A DNA stretch of 64,000 nt from Bacteroidales bacterium. GTDB taxonomy: Bacteria; Bacteroidota; Bacteroidia; Bacteroidales; UBA932. Shown here one piece after another: positions 33,216 to 42,281 of the stretch. The notes beneath the pieces are model-generated. The model was not told the origin of the DNA and did not search any database. It was given only the letters and a program-made list of their open reading frames with translations. The stretch lies in assembly GCA_017615435.1 (NCBI GenBank), contig JAGAAF010000058.1, forward strand, positions 6,239 through 70,238. The letters are read 5' to 3'. The first letter of the stretch is position 1. Each line of letters opens with the position of its first letter. A program made the translations under genes and the position numbers.

Positions 33216-35423
33216 ATGGACAATAAGTATCCTTGGAGCTTTTGCTCCCTCGGCGGTGTTACCCGTGTAAAGCTTTCTTCAGGCGAAGACATAGCTCACC
33301 TCGGCGAACTCGACCAGAAACTCTGGACCGTCCTCAGCTGTCCCGTCGACGGCCTTTATTTCGACAAGAAGACTCTTAATCTGCTGGACACAGACAAAGA
33401 CGGCAAGATCAGGGTTTACGAAGTCGTGGCAGCAGCGGAGTGGATCACTTCGGTGCTCAAAGACAAGGACCTTCTCCTGAAGGGCTCCGACACTCTCCCC
33501 CTTGGCGAACTCAACCAGGGCGTTGAGGCAGGTGCCCGTCTGTTCAACTCCGCGAAGCAGATCCTCGCCAATCTCGGCAAGGCTGATGCGGAGGAAATAA
33601 CCCTCGCGGATTCTTCTGACAGCGTGGCTATTTTCGCCGGAACGAAGTTCAACGGCGACGGTATCGTCACTCCGGACAGCACGGACGACGAAGCGGTGAA
33701 GGAAGCAATCTCGCAGGCCGTTGCGCTCGTCGGTTCGAAGACCGACCGTAGCGGTGTGGCAGGTGTGGATGCAGACCTCATCACGGCGTTCTACGCCGCT
33801 CTGGCCGACTATGTAGCCTGGGCGGAGGCAAAGAAGGCTGACATCCTCCCGTTCGGAGACGACACCGAGGCGGCTCTCGCCGCAGTCGAGGCTGTGAAGG
33901 CCAAGGTGGCCGATTACTTCCTCCGCTGCAAGCTCATCGCTTTCAACGCGGATGCCGCAGGCGCGGTAGACGTGGACGTGGCGAAGATAGCGGCCATCAG
34001 CGCCGGCGATATGAACGCTGAGATGGCTCAGATAGCCGAGTATCCGCTCGCACGCCCGAATGCCGACGGCGTTCTCGCTTTCGACGGAATCAACCCGGCG
34101 TGGAAGGGAGCGTTCGCAACCCTCAAGGCTCTGGTGCTCGACAAGGAGCTCAAGGGCAAGAAGGGTATGACCGAGGAGCAGTGGACCGCTATTCTCGCGA
34201 AGTTCGACGGCTTCAAGGCGTGGGCCGGAGCAAAGGCCGGCGCATCGGTAGAGTCGCTCGGTCTGGAGAAGGCGAAGGAACTCCTCAAGGCGGACAAGAA
34301 GGATGCGGTTCTCGCTCTCATCGAGCAGGATCTCGCCCTTACGGACGAAGCCAACGCCATCGACGAAGTGGACAAGCTGATGCATCTGTATCGCTACTTC
34401 TTCGAGTTCCTTAACAACTACGTCATCCTCGGAGCGTTCTACAACCGCAGCGAGCTGGCAGTGTTCCAGGCCGGTAAGCTTTACATAGACCAGAGGTGCC
34501 TCGATCTGTGTATCAATGTGGCCGATATGGGCAAGCAGGCCGATATGGCCGCCCAGAGCGGAATGTACATCCTCTATTGCAACTGCGTCTCCAAGAGCAC
34601 GGGCAAGACCGCCCTTATCGCGGCCGTGCTGACCGACGGCGACGTGGACGCTCTTCGCGTGGGCCAGAACGCCGTGTTCTACGACAGGGACGGCCTTGAC
34701 TACGACGCAGTGGTCACGAAGATCGTTGACAATCCCGTGAGCGTACGCCAGGCCTTCTGGTCGCCTTACAAGAAGCTCGCGCGCACCATCTCCGACCGTA
34801 TCAACAAGAGCGCGGCGGAGAAGGATGCGAAGGTGACGGGCGATCTTACCTCCAAGGCGAATACCGCCACTCTGCCCGCCGACAAGGAGGCAGCAAAGGC
34901 GGCTCCCGTGGAGAACAAGTTCGACATCGCCAAGTTCGCCGGTATCTTCGCGGCGATAGGCCTGGCCCTGGGCTTCGTGCTCTCCGCCCTCGCAGCTCTG
35001 TTCGCGCACTGGTACACCCCGCTCATCGCGATTCTGGTGCTCATCCTTGTGATCTCCGGTCCTTCGATGTTCATCGCCTGGCTAAAGCTGCGCAAGCGCA
35101 ACCTCGGTCCGGTGCTGAATGCCAACGGCTGGGCCATCAACAGCAAGATCATCGTGAACATAGTCTTCGGCGCCACCCTCACCTCGCTTGCGAAATATCC
35201 CAAGATCGCGGCGAAGGATGATCCGTATGCTCCGAAGAAGAGCCCCTGGCCGACTATCATCATCATTCTCCTTCTCCTCTGCGGCGCGTTCGCTGCCCTG
35301 TACTTCACCGACAATCTGAAGTGGATGGGAATCGAGCGCAAACCGAAGGTGGAGCAGGTGGAAACTCCCGCTGAGACTCCCGCCGAGGCGGAAGCCACTG
35401 AAGTCGTGCCCGAAGCAGAATAA
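33216..35423 (+). CDS. Large EF-hand membrane protein, unknown function
   Basis: A 735-residue protein without a signal peptide. Residues 58-69 form a canonical EF-hand loop (DTDKDGKIRVYE: Asp58, Asp60, Asp62, Glu69) that should bind calcium. The middle ~450 residues are helical and rich in alanine and acidic residues. Three hydrophobic segments near 575-597, 602-626 and 678-698 place the C-terminus in the membrane, and the tail (VETPAETPAEAEATEVVPEAE) is acidic and Pro/Glu-rich. No enzyme motif was recognised. The PEGA gene follows after 15 bp, so the two may work together. Confidence 0.75.
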   Translation: MDNKYPWSFCSLGGVTRVKLSSGEDIAHLGELDQKLWTVLSCPVDGLYFDKKTLNLLDTDKDGKIRVYEVVAAAEWITSVLKDKDLLLKGSDTLPLGELNQGVEAGARLFNSAKQILANLGKADAEEITLADSSDSVAIFAGTKFNGDGIVTPDSTDDEAVKEAISQAVALVGSKTDRSGVAGVDADLITAFYAALADYVAWAEAKKADILPFGDDTEAALAAVEAVKAKVADYFLRCKLIAFNADAAGAVDVDVAKIAAISAGDMNAEMAQIAEYPLARPNADGVLAFDGINPAWKGAFATLKALVLDKELKGKKGMTEEQWTAILAKFDGFKAWAGAKAGASVESLGLEKAKELLKADKKDAVLALIEQDLALTDEANAIDEVDKLMHLYRYFFEFLNNYVILGAFYNRSELAVFQAGKLYIDQRCLDLCINVADMGKQADMAAQSGMYILYCNCVSKSTGKTALIAAVLTDGDVDALRVGQNAVFYDRDGLDYDAVVTKIVDNPVSVRQAFWSPYKKLARTISDRINKSAAEKDAKVTGDLTSKANTATLPADKEAAKAAPVENKFDIAKFAGIFAAIGLALGFVLSALAALFAHWYTPLIAILVLILVISGPSMFIAWLKLRKRNLGPVLNANGWAINSKIIVNIVFGATLTSLAKYPKIAAKDDPYAPKKSPWPTIIIILLLLCGAFAALYFTDNLKWMGIERKPKVEQVETPAETPAEAEATEVVPEAE

Positions 35424-35438
35424 TCAAATCTAACGCAT

Positions 35439-36857
35439 ATGAAACTGTTCAAATTGACGCTGGCCGCGGCGCTCCTGCTTGTCGGGACCGCTGTGTATGC
35501 CCAGGAATTGAAGGTTACGGGTTTCCGTATGGACCCCAAGGACAAGACAGCCTGTCGTAAAGCGACTGCAAAGAAAGATGCCTATGGCAAGAAATGCGCA
35601 GTCATCAAACTTATCGACGGCAAAGAGACACTTTACCAGTCCGAGGGCGCTGCCGCAGTCGCAACCCAGCCCGCTCTCGTCTATGTGAGCGCAAAGGAGA
35701 AATCCGTGAAGATCGACAACGAAGAGCTCGGCTCGGTCGATTTCACTTTCCCTTTCCCTCTCCAGGCAGGAAAAACTTATGTTATGGAGCTTGAGGCCAT
35801 CCCCGCTCCCGAACCGGAACCCGTGCCGGAAGTGGTGGTGCCCGAGCAGCAGTTCGTGCTCTTCACGGTCTCTCCCGAGCAGGCTATCATCGAGCTTGGA
35901 ACCGAGACCGTCATCGCCCGCGGAGGAGAGGCCCAGAAGCTTCTCAATGTGGGTCACTACACCTACAAAGTTTCCGCAAAGGGCTTCTATCCCCAGGAAG
36001 GCGAGTTCGATCTTGCCGATTCTTCGAAGGTTGAGGTCGAAGTCAGCCTCCGTGAGGCCAACGGCTGGATCAAAGTCGTGGACAAGGACGAGGATATCAC
36101 CGATGCGGACGTCTATATCGACGACGAGTTCGTGGGCAAAGCCCCTATTCTTGTCGGTCAGCTTCTCAACGGCCCTCACAAACTGATGGTCGCCAAGGAG
36201 CAGTACAGCAACTCTATCGGCACCGTGGAGGTCAAGGATAACGATACTCTCGTCGTCATCCCTTGCCTCAAGCCTAATTTCTCGGTCGTGACACTCACCA
36301 CATCCGAGACGGCGGAAATCTGGGCCAACGGCGAGTGGAAGGGTACCGGCACCTGGACTGGAAAACTCCTTGCCGGAGTGTACAACTTCGAAGCTCGTGA
36401 GCTCGGTTACACCTCCGAGACCATCACCGAGGAAGTTGTCGTGGATCCTGCAGGACTCGAGTTCGCAATTCCAGATCCTCAACCTATCTATGGTAATATC
36501 GTAATCACTTCCTTCCCCGCAAAGGCCTGTGTCTTCGTGGACGGTCAGCCTGTGGGCCAGAGCCCTGTTTACCTCCCGAAGGTCAAGTACGGAAAGCACA
36601 AGATCGAGATCTTCAAGAAGGGCTTCAAACCTTTCGTCGCTGAGGTTGATATGGATGAGTCCAAGCGCATTTCCGTGCCCGCAGAACTCGAAGCTCTCCC
36701 TGAAGAGTGCCTCCAGTGCGAAGAGGAATGCTGCGAGAAACCCGCAGAGAAAGAGTGCTGCGAACAGCCCGCCGAGGAGAAACCGGCTGAATGCTGTGAG
36801 CAGCCCGCAGAGGAGCAGCCCGCAGAGGACGCTCCTGCCGAGCAGCCCGCCGAATAG
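35439..36857 (+). CDS. Secreted PEGA-domain protein with a Cys/Pro/Glu-rich tail
   Basis: A 472-residue exported protein (signal MKLFKLTLAAALLLVGTAVYAQ). After an N-terminal domain (~23-125) come about four PEGA-like beta units (~140-205, 206-278, 279-350, 351-420), the clearest being VYIDDEFVGKAPI and VFVDGQPVGQSPVYLP. PEGA domains are usually found on surface proteins next to S-layer or cell-wall structures. The last ~50 residues are a repeat of CC, EE and PAE units (ECCEKPAE, ECCEQPAE). The stop is 1 bp (after TAG) from the second 107-bp element. Confidence 0.8.
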   Translation: MKLFKLTLAAALLLVGTAVYAQELKVTGFRMDPKDKTACRKATAKKDAYGKKCAVIKLIDGKETLYQSEGAAAVATQPALVYVSAKEKSVKIDNEELGSVDFTFPFPLQAGKTYVMELEAIPAPEPEPVPEVVVPEQQFVLFTVSPEQAIIELGTETVIARGGEAQKLLNVGHYTYKVSAKGFYPQEGEFDLADSSKVEVEVSLREANGWIKVVDKDEDITDADVYIDDEFVGKAPILVGQLLNGPHKLMVAKEQYSNSIGTVEVKDNDTLVVIPCLKPNFSVVTLTTSETAEIWANGEWKGTGTWTGKLLAGVYNFEARELGYTSETITEEVVVDPAGLEFAIPDPQPIYGNIVITSFPAKACVFVDGQPVGQSPVYLPKVKYGKHKIEIFKKGFKPFVAEVDMDESKRISVPAELEALPEECLQCEEECCEKPAEKECCEQPAEEKPAECCEQPAEEQPAEDAPAEQPAE

Positions 36858-36964
36858 CGTGGCGCGCAACCGGCTGATTTTCAGCCATTTACTGAAAGTC
36901 GACTCCGAAAATCTTGGAGTCGACTTTTTGTATCTTGTTGAGTGATAGGGACTTGCGCGCCACG
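36858..36964. repeat. 107-bp structured repeat, copy 2 (convergent gap)
   Basis: Same element as at 23397-23503: terminal inverted repeats CGTGGCGCGC / GCGCGCCACG, a small hairpin (GGCTGA-TTT-TCAGCC) and a larger perfect hairpin (AGTCGACTCC pairing with GGAGTCGACT) followed by TTTTTG. It starts right after the PEGA stop codon and ends 4 bp before the stop of the convergent comEC-like gene. Confidence 0.85.
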
Positions 36965-36968
36965 CGGG

Positions 36969-37997
36969 TTAGAGGGCGGCGATAATCTCCAACACATATA
37001 GGAGCAAGGTGGCTGTTTTGTCTGTAATCCACACGAGCGGGGGAGGGCAGCCGAGAAGGAGGGTCAGAAGCGCGAGGGGGAGGAGCACTCCGCAGACGGG
37101 CATAGCGAGAAGGTTGGTGAGGAGGAAGTATTGCGGGAAGTAACCGAAACGCAGAAGTGCTACCGGGGCGGTGGTGACCTGACAGGCTATGGCCACGGCG
37201 GCCCCCTTCCATATGCGGCGCAGCGGATCTATCCTGGCGGACAGCCGGGTGGACGGATACCACGCTTCCAGCCGTGGCACTATGAACACGATCCCCAGCA
37301 TCGCCAGATAAGACAGCTGAAACGCCACGGAGGAGATTGCTCCCGGATCGAGCGCGAGCTGTATCGTTCCGGCGATGCACAGCCTGTCGGCGGGTAAGCA
37401 GCGGCGGCCGGGCGAGAGGGCCGCGAGCTGCTGCAGGATAATGAACAGCAGCGCCCTCACCAGCGAGGGCGACGCCCCGCACGCAATCGTGTATGCGAGG
37501 CAGAAGCTGACAAGCAGCACCGCCCGCACGATCTCCGCGGGGCGCGAGTTCCCGAGTATCATCAGCAGATAGCGTATGAACAAGGCGATAATGCCCAGAT
37601 GCAAACCCGAAAGTGCAAGCAGGTGGGAGGCGCCGCTGCGCCTGAACGCGCTGACCGTCTCCCGGTCGAGTCCCGACCGGTCTCCCGTCATCAGCGCTCT
37701 CAGCAGCGGCCCCGTCCTCCCGTCCTCGAACGGAATCGAGTCAATGAGGCCCCTGACTCGTTCGGCTATGACATTCACGTTCTGCCCGACCCCGATCGGG
37801 CATCTTGAACTATAGCAGAACAGTCCCAACGCAAAGAGCATCAGCGGAATGACCCATTTGTCGTACTTTTTAGTGAGAGTCAGGGCGCCCAGACAGAAGA
37901 CCACAACGAACAATGAGAGTTGTGATGTGTACAGCGCGCCGCAGGCGACTCCTGCGACGAAAGGAAGGGATATGCTGAGCAGGCGACGGTTTTCCAT
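36969..37997 (-). CDS. Short ComEC/Rec2-type DNA-uptake channel protein
   Basis: A 342-residue polytopic membrane protein. Residues ~110-342 match the ComEC competence domain (ALMTGDRSGLDRETVSAFRRSGASHLLALSGLHLG, given here in part as HLLALSGLHLG; PSLVRALLF). ComEC translocates single-stranded DNA across the inner membrane. The C-terminal metallo-beta-lactamase-like domain of full-length ComEC is absent and the N-terminal part is short, so this is about half the usual size; the short form may be native to the lineage. The ATG at 37997 (MENRRLLSISLPFVAG) is preferred over one at 38060 that would overlap the ackA promoter. Confidence 0.8.
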   Translation of the reverse strand: MENRRLLSISLPFVAGVACGALYTSQLSLFVVVFCLGALTLTKKYDKWVIPLMLFALGLFCYSSRCPIGVGQNVNVIAERVRGLIDSIPFEDGRTGPLLRALMTGDRSGLDRETVSAFRRSGASHLLALSGLHLGIIALFIRYLLMILGNSRPAEIVRAVLLVSFCLAYTIACGASPSLVRALLFIILQQLAALSPGRRCLPADRLCIAGTIQLALDPGAISSVAFQLSYLAMLGIVFIVPRLEAWYPSTRLSARIDPLRRIWKGAAVAIACQVTTAPVALLRFGYFPQYFLLTNLLAMPVCGVLLPLALLTLLLGCPPPLVWITDKTATLLLYVLEIIAAL

Positions 37998-38040
37998 AGC
38001 TCTTATGTCAGGTCGGATAGCAAGATACGCTTTTTTTGAG

Positions 38041-38048
38041 TATCTTTG
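38041..38048 (+). promoter_or_regulatory. -7 promoter box for ackA
   Basis: TATCTTTG (TAnnTTTG), 20 nt before the ackA ATG at 38069. Confidence 0.65.
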
Positions 38049-38068
38049 CGTCCGCAACAAATCAGAAT

Positions 38069-39280
38069 ATGAAAATTCTCGTCATCAACTGCGGAAGTTC
38101 ATCCATCAAGTACCAGCTTCTTGAGATGACCGACGCCGAGCACTACGCTCTTCTCGCAAAAGGAAACCTCGAAAAGATATCGCTCCCGGACAGCAAGCTC
38201 ACCCATAAACCTGCGGGTAAGGATGCCGTCGTGATAATGAGGCCCGTTCCGGACCATACACTCGGAATGAAGCTCGTTCTCGACGCCCTCACCAATCCGG
38301 AGACGGGAGTCATCGGCAGTTTCGACGAAATCGACGCGGTGGGCCACAGAATCGTCCAGGGTGCCGACTTCTTCGACGGCTCCTGCCTGATCGACGAATC
38401 CGTGATGGAGAAAATCGCGATTTGCTGCGACTTCGCTCCTCTTCACAATCCTGCGCATATCCTCGGTATCCGCGCTATGCAGAAGGTGCTCCCGAAGGTG
38501 CCGCAGGTGGTGGTGTTCGATACCGCTTTCCACCAGACTATGGAACCGAAGGCCTATATGTACGCGCTGCCGTACGAGTACTATGAGAAGTATCGCGTCC
38601 GCCGCTACGGCGCTCACGGCACCTCGCATTACTACGTCAGCCGCCGTGGCGCCAAGAAGGCGGGCCTGGACATCAACAACAGCAAGATCATCACCTGCCA
38701 CATCGGAAACGGCAGTTCCGTGACAGCTATCCTGAACGGAAAGAGCATCGATACCTCTATGGGTTTCACTCCGCTGGAGGGTATGATTATGGGAACCCGC
38801 TGCGGCTCCATCGACGCGAACATAGTCCCGTACATTATGAAGAAGGAGAATCTCACTCCGGATGAGATGACCGACATAATGAACAAGAAGTCGGGATTCA
38901 TCGGACTCCAGAAGAAGAGTTCGGATATGCGCGATATGGTCTGCTTCTCAGAGCAGGGCGACAAGCGTGCGCAGCTCGTACGCGATATGGTCGTTCACCA
39001 GATCACGAAGCTCGTCGGAGGTTACATCGCAGAGATGAACGGAGTGGATCTCATCATCTTCACCGCCGGTATCGCTGAGAACAATCCCTGGCTTCCGCTC
39101 GCAGTCTGCAAGCACTTCGAGTATATGGGTCTGAAGATGGATGTCGAAGCCACCAACGCCGCCCGCGACGAAGCCGTCATCTCCGCCCCGGACAGCACCG
39201 TGAAAGTCGCGATGATCCCCACCAACGAAGAGTTGATGATCGCGATCGACACGATGAACATCGTAAACGGATTAAAGTAA
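38069..39280 (+). CDS. ackA: Acetate kinase
   Basis: Interconverts acetyl phosphate and acetate with ATP formation, a main fermentation step in anaerobic Bacteroidales. The 403-residue protein has the phosphate-binding loop NCGSSSIKYQL, VGHRIVQGAD with the catalytic arginine, RYGAHGTSHYYVS and CHIGNGSSVTAI. The expected partner pta (phosphotransacetylase) is not in the window. The last 9 bp overlap the convergent cytidylate-kinase-like gene. The ATG at 38069 matches the conserved N-terminus; an in-frame codon at 38036 lies before the promoter box. Confidence 0.96.
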   Translation: MKILVINCGSSSIKYQLLEMTDAEHYALLAKGNLEKISLPDSKLTHKPAGKDAVVIMRPVPDHTLGMKLVLDALTNPETGVIGSFDEIDAVGHRIVQGADFFDGSCLIDESVMEKIAICCDFAPLHNPAHILGIRAMQKVLPKVPQVVVFDTAFHQTMEPKAYMYALPYEYYEKYRVRRYGAHGTSHYYVSRRGAKKAGLDINNSKIITCHIGNGSSVTAILNGKSIDTSMGFTPLEGMIMGTRCGSIDANIVPYIMKKENLTPDEMTDIMNKKSGFIGLQKKSSDMRDMVCFSEQGDKRAQLVRDMVVHQITKLVGGYIAEMNGVDLIIFTAGIAENNPWLPLAVCKHFEYMGLKMDVEATNAARDEAVISAPDSTVKVAMIPTNEELMIAIDTMNIVNGLK

Positions 39281-39850
39281 TCCGCGTTTTTTAGCGAAAT
39301 CGATAATCAGATCGGCTGTGCCTTCGATTCCGAGGATGGAGGAGTCGATGCAGAGGTCGTAGTTTGCGGCGACGCCCCATTTGCTGAAGGTGAAGAAATC
39401 GTAGTATTCGGCGCGGCCGCGGTCTTTGCGGTCGATGAGGCTTTCAGCCTCGGATTCGGAAAGACCCTGGCGCTCCATAATACGCTTGATGCGGGTTTCT
39501 AGAGGGGCGCAAATAAACACGTCTATGCAATCGAGGTCGCGAAGGACATAGTCCGATGCGCGTCCGACGAAGATGGCCGAGCCCTTTTCCGCGAGCTCGC
39601 GTATGGTCTCGCTCTGGATTCCGAAGAGAATCTCATCGTCCATTCCGGACTTCATTCCGATGAACAGCGCACGTCTCTTTTCGTCCCGTTTGTGGAAGAA
39701 CTCTTCCGAAATACCGCTTTTGCGCGCGGCTTCGGTGATCAATTCGCTGTCGTAGACCGGAATTCCGAGCTTGCGGCCTAATTCTTCCGCGACTGCTTTT
39801 CCGCCGCTTCCGAACTGGCGTCCGATAGTTATAAGGAGTTTATTTTCCAT
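39272..39850 (-). CDS. Cytidylate kinase-like P-loop protein
   Basis: A 192-residue kinase-like protein with a P-loop in GRQFGSGGKAVAEEL and the segments YDSELITEAARKSGI and AIFVGRASDYVL found in the cytidylate_kin2 family. These proteins resemble nucleoside monophosphate kinases, but their substrates are mostly untested. It is the last gene of a leftward operon, 12 bp after the MATE gene. Confidence 0.82.
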   Translation of the reverse strand: MENKLLITIGRQFGSGGKAVAEELGRKLGIPVYDSELITEAARKSGISEEFFHKRDEKRRALFIGMKSGMDDEILFGIQSETIRELAEKGSAIFVGRASDYVLRDLDCIDVFICAPLETRIKRIMERQGLSESEAESLIDRKDRGRAEYYDFFTFSKWGVAANYDLCIDSSILGIEGTADLIIDFAKKRGLL

Positions 39851-39862
39851 CTTCTTATGTGG

Positions 39863-41257
39863 TTAGACCGCGCCTCCGAGCACAGACGGATCGTCTCCGT
39901 CGTTAAGCTTGTCGAACTTGCGTAGTATCTGGATAATCAAAACTGCAGCGCACACGACGGACAGGAAGTCCGAGATGGGGAAGGCCAGCCACACTCCGTT
40001 CTCGCCAAGCCATAGAGGCAGGATGAATACCAGCGGAACGAGGAACAAAAGCTGACGGGTGAGCGACAGGAAGATGCTCTTGCGGACCATTCCAAGGCTC
40101 TGGAAAAAGTTTCCGGACACCATTCCGAATCCCACACACCAGATCATCAGGTTCATAAGCCTCAGGGCATTGTCGGCCTTAGAGATCATCACCGGATCTT
40201 CGGTGAACAGTTTCACCGCCGGCGTGGTCAGAAGTTCGGAAACCAGGAAGCAAATGACGCTCATAAGGCACATCCACCTGGTTGTCATCCAGAACACTTC
40301 CTTCACCCTCTTATACTGCCGCGCTCCATAGTTGAAGCTCGCAATCGGCTGCATACCCTGGTTGAATCCGAGGTTGATCATCAGGAACATAAAGGTGATG
40401 CGGTTCGAGATGCCGTAGGCGCCGATTGAGAGGTCGCCGCCATATTTGCGCAGCTGCTGGTTGATGAAAATGGACACGAAGCAGGATGCAAAGTGCATCA
40501 GGAAGGGACCCAGGCCGATGGACAGGGAAGCTTTCGCGATGTGGCGGTCCAGCTGGAAAACGCGCCTGCCGAAGTGCAGGAAATTCTTTTTGTTCGCAAA
40601 GAAGAACAACGTGTAGGCAAGTGCGAGGCACTGGCAGAGGACGGTGGCAATAGCGGCTCCCTGGACTCCCAGGTCGAAAACATAAATGAAGACGGGATCC
40701 AGGATGGCGTTGGCCGTGACCGTGAAGATAGTCAGTCCCATAGCCGTCTTCGGGTTGCCGGACGCCCTGATCACTCCGTTCAGGCCGAAGTAGAGATGAG
40801 TCACCGCGTTGCCAAGGAGAATGATCACCATATAATCGCGGGCGAAGGGAAGAGTGTTCTCCGAGGCGCCGAAGAAGTACAGGATGGGATCCAGGAAAAC
40901 GAGGCAGACGGCCGCGAACAGAACTCCTATTATGGTGTTCAGACTGACCACGTTCGAGAGCACCTTCTGCGCCCCCTCGTAGTTCTTCTGCCCGAGCAGT
41001 ACCGACACCATAGTCTGGCCTCCCACGCCCACTAGCGTGCCGAGGGCTGTGCTGAGGTTCATCAGCGGGAAAGTGACTGCCAGACCGGAAATCGCGTATG
41101 CGCCCACTCCCTGGATATGGCCGATGAAGATGCTGTCCACCATATTGTACAGCGAGCTGGCTATCATCGCGATGATGCCGGGCACCGCATACTTTCTCAG
41201 AAGGGTGCCTATACGCTCGGTGCCCAATTCGGTGGGCGCTGCGCCTTGTGCGGCCAT
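39863..41257 (-). CDS. MATE family efflux transporter
   Basis: A 464-residue transporter with about 12 membrane helices in two halves (GIIAMIASSLYNMVDSIFIG at the start; LGFNQGMQPIASFNYGA in the second half). MATE proteins export cationic drugs or metabolites in exchange for sodium or protons; the substrate cannot be predicted. It sits 4 bp after the FKBP lipoprotein gene in the DHH-FKBP-MATE-kinase operon. Confidence 0.92.
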   Translation of the reverse strand: MAAQGAAPTELGTERIGTLLRKYAVPGIIAMIASSLYNMVDSIFIGHIQGVGAYAISGLAVTFPLMNLSTALGTLVGVGGQTMVSVLLGQKNYEGAQKVLSNVVSLNTIIGVLFAAVCLVFLDPILYFFGASENTLPFARDYMVIILLGNAVTHLYFGLNGVIRASGNPKTAMGLTIFTVTANAILDPVFIYVFDLGVQGAAIATVLCQCLALAYTLFFFANKKNFLHFGRRVFQLDRHIAKASLSIGLGPFLMHFASCFVSIFINQQLRKYGGDLSIGAYGISNRITFMFLMINLGFNQGMQPIASFNYGARQYKRVKEVFWMTTRWMCLMSVICFLVSELLTTPAVKLFTEDPVMISKADNALRLMNLMIWCVGFGMVSGNFFQSLGMVRKSIFLSLTRQLLFLVPLVFILPLWLGENGVWLAFPISDFLSVVCAAVLIIQILRKFDKLNDGDDPSVLGGAV

Positions 41258-41261
41258 AGTA

Positions 41262-42281
41262 TTAAGGCTTGTCTACGAATTCGATTTCGAAAATCAGCGG
41301 GCTGTATGCGGGGATGGCGCTGCCCGATCCGGAAGACGAGTACGCCTTGCCGGAGACCATATATGCGCGGCCTTTTTCGTGGGCGTGCATATGGTAGATG
41401 GCGCTGGCGAATCCGCTGATGACCGAAGAGCTGCTGCTGGTCATAGTGATGTCGCTGGCGGAGTCGCCCCAGTTGATCAGGGTAGGCTGATAGGTGGAAC
41501 TCTCTTTGTATATGCCGAAGACCTTGGCGGAGTCGGCGAGGTTCGTGTCCACTCCCTGGCCGTCGATCATCCTGCGGCAGATGTAGTTGATGTACACGCT
41601 GCTGCCGGAAGAATAATCGGTGTCGTCGTCCGGTTCGCGGTCGCAGATATAGTAAACTCCGGTGTCCAGAGTGTCGACCTTATCGATTTCAGTGCCGAGA
41701 GCAGCTTCAAGTATGCCGGTCTCCCACGCGTCCAAATCGGAAATCAGATCCGTGATGGTGAGGTCATAAATCAGAGCTGATGTGGACTGGGTCATATTGT
41801 CCAGGTACTGCTGCTTCGAGGAGTATCTGTCGTGAGTAAGAAGCCAGCCGGGAACTATCACCTTGCAGCTGCCGCCTTCGTGGAGGTCCGCAATGGCTTC
41901 TTCCACTCCGGCGTAGATGCCGCTGGAGCCGCGGTAGGTAACCTGCGGGCCGTAGTAATAGTTCTTCTGGTATGTGCCTATCTTCTGGGCAATCAGCTTC
42001 TCGGTGGTGGTGCTAACCGTTCCATCGAGGTCTGTCACCGTGTAAGTGATGCGCATATAAGGATAGTCGTCGACAGTGCCTATCGCGGTGCCCGCGGGAT
42101 TGTCGGTCTTCTCGGTAATCCACGCGCCGTTTGCGGTTTCCTGCCAGCCCGCCTGTTTGTGGACTGAGATCCAGGCGTCGAAAGCCCTCCGGGAGAGCTC
42201 TCCGTACTCGGCGTCAGGGGTTTTAGCGCAGCCCGCCAGGCAGACGGCGGCTATCATCGTCAATATCTTGATACTTTTCAT
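41262..42281 (-). CDS. FKBP-type peptidyl-prolyl isomerase lipoprotein
   Basis: A 339-residue predicted lipoprotein (MKSIKILTMIAAVCLAGC). Two FKBP-like regions can be seen: one around residues 70-180 (YYYGPQVTYRGSSGIYAGVEEAIADLHEGGSCKVIVPGWLLT) quoted here in parts as GVEEAIADLHEGGSCKVIVP, and one in the second half (SVISGFASAIYHMHAHEKGRAYM followed by IPAYSPLIFEIEFVD). The last phrase is the classic FKBP ending. It probably helps fold envelope proteins. Its start overlaps the DHH gene stop by 4 bp. Confidence 0.82.
   Translation of the reverse strand: MKSIKILTMIAAVCLAGCAKTPDAEYGELSRRAFDAWISVHKQAGWQETANGAWITEKTDNPAGTAIGTVDDYPYMRITYTVTDLDGTVSTTTEKLIAQKIGTYQKNYYYGPQVTYRGSSGIYAGVEEAIADLHEGGSCKVIVPGWLLTHDRYSSKQQYLDNMTQSTSALIYDLTITDLISDLDAWETGILEAALGTEIDKVDTLDTGVYYICDREPDDDTDYSSGSSVYINYICRRMIDGQGVDTNLADSAKVFGIYKESSTYQPTLINWGDSASDITMTSSSSSVISGFASAIYHMHAHEKGRAYMVSGKAYSSSGSGSAIPAYSPLIFEIEFVDKP

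Noticed and set aside
33279..35009. A 576-codon open frame on the minus strand
   Set aside because: Antisense to the EF-hand gene, which has a promoter, a calcium loop and membrane helices; the minus frame has nothing comparable.
38036..38068. An 11-residue longer AckA
   Set aside because: The upstream codon precedes the -7 box, so it would not be in the transcript; family homology begins with MKILVINCGSSS.
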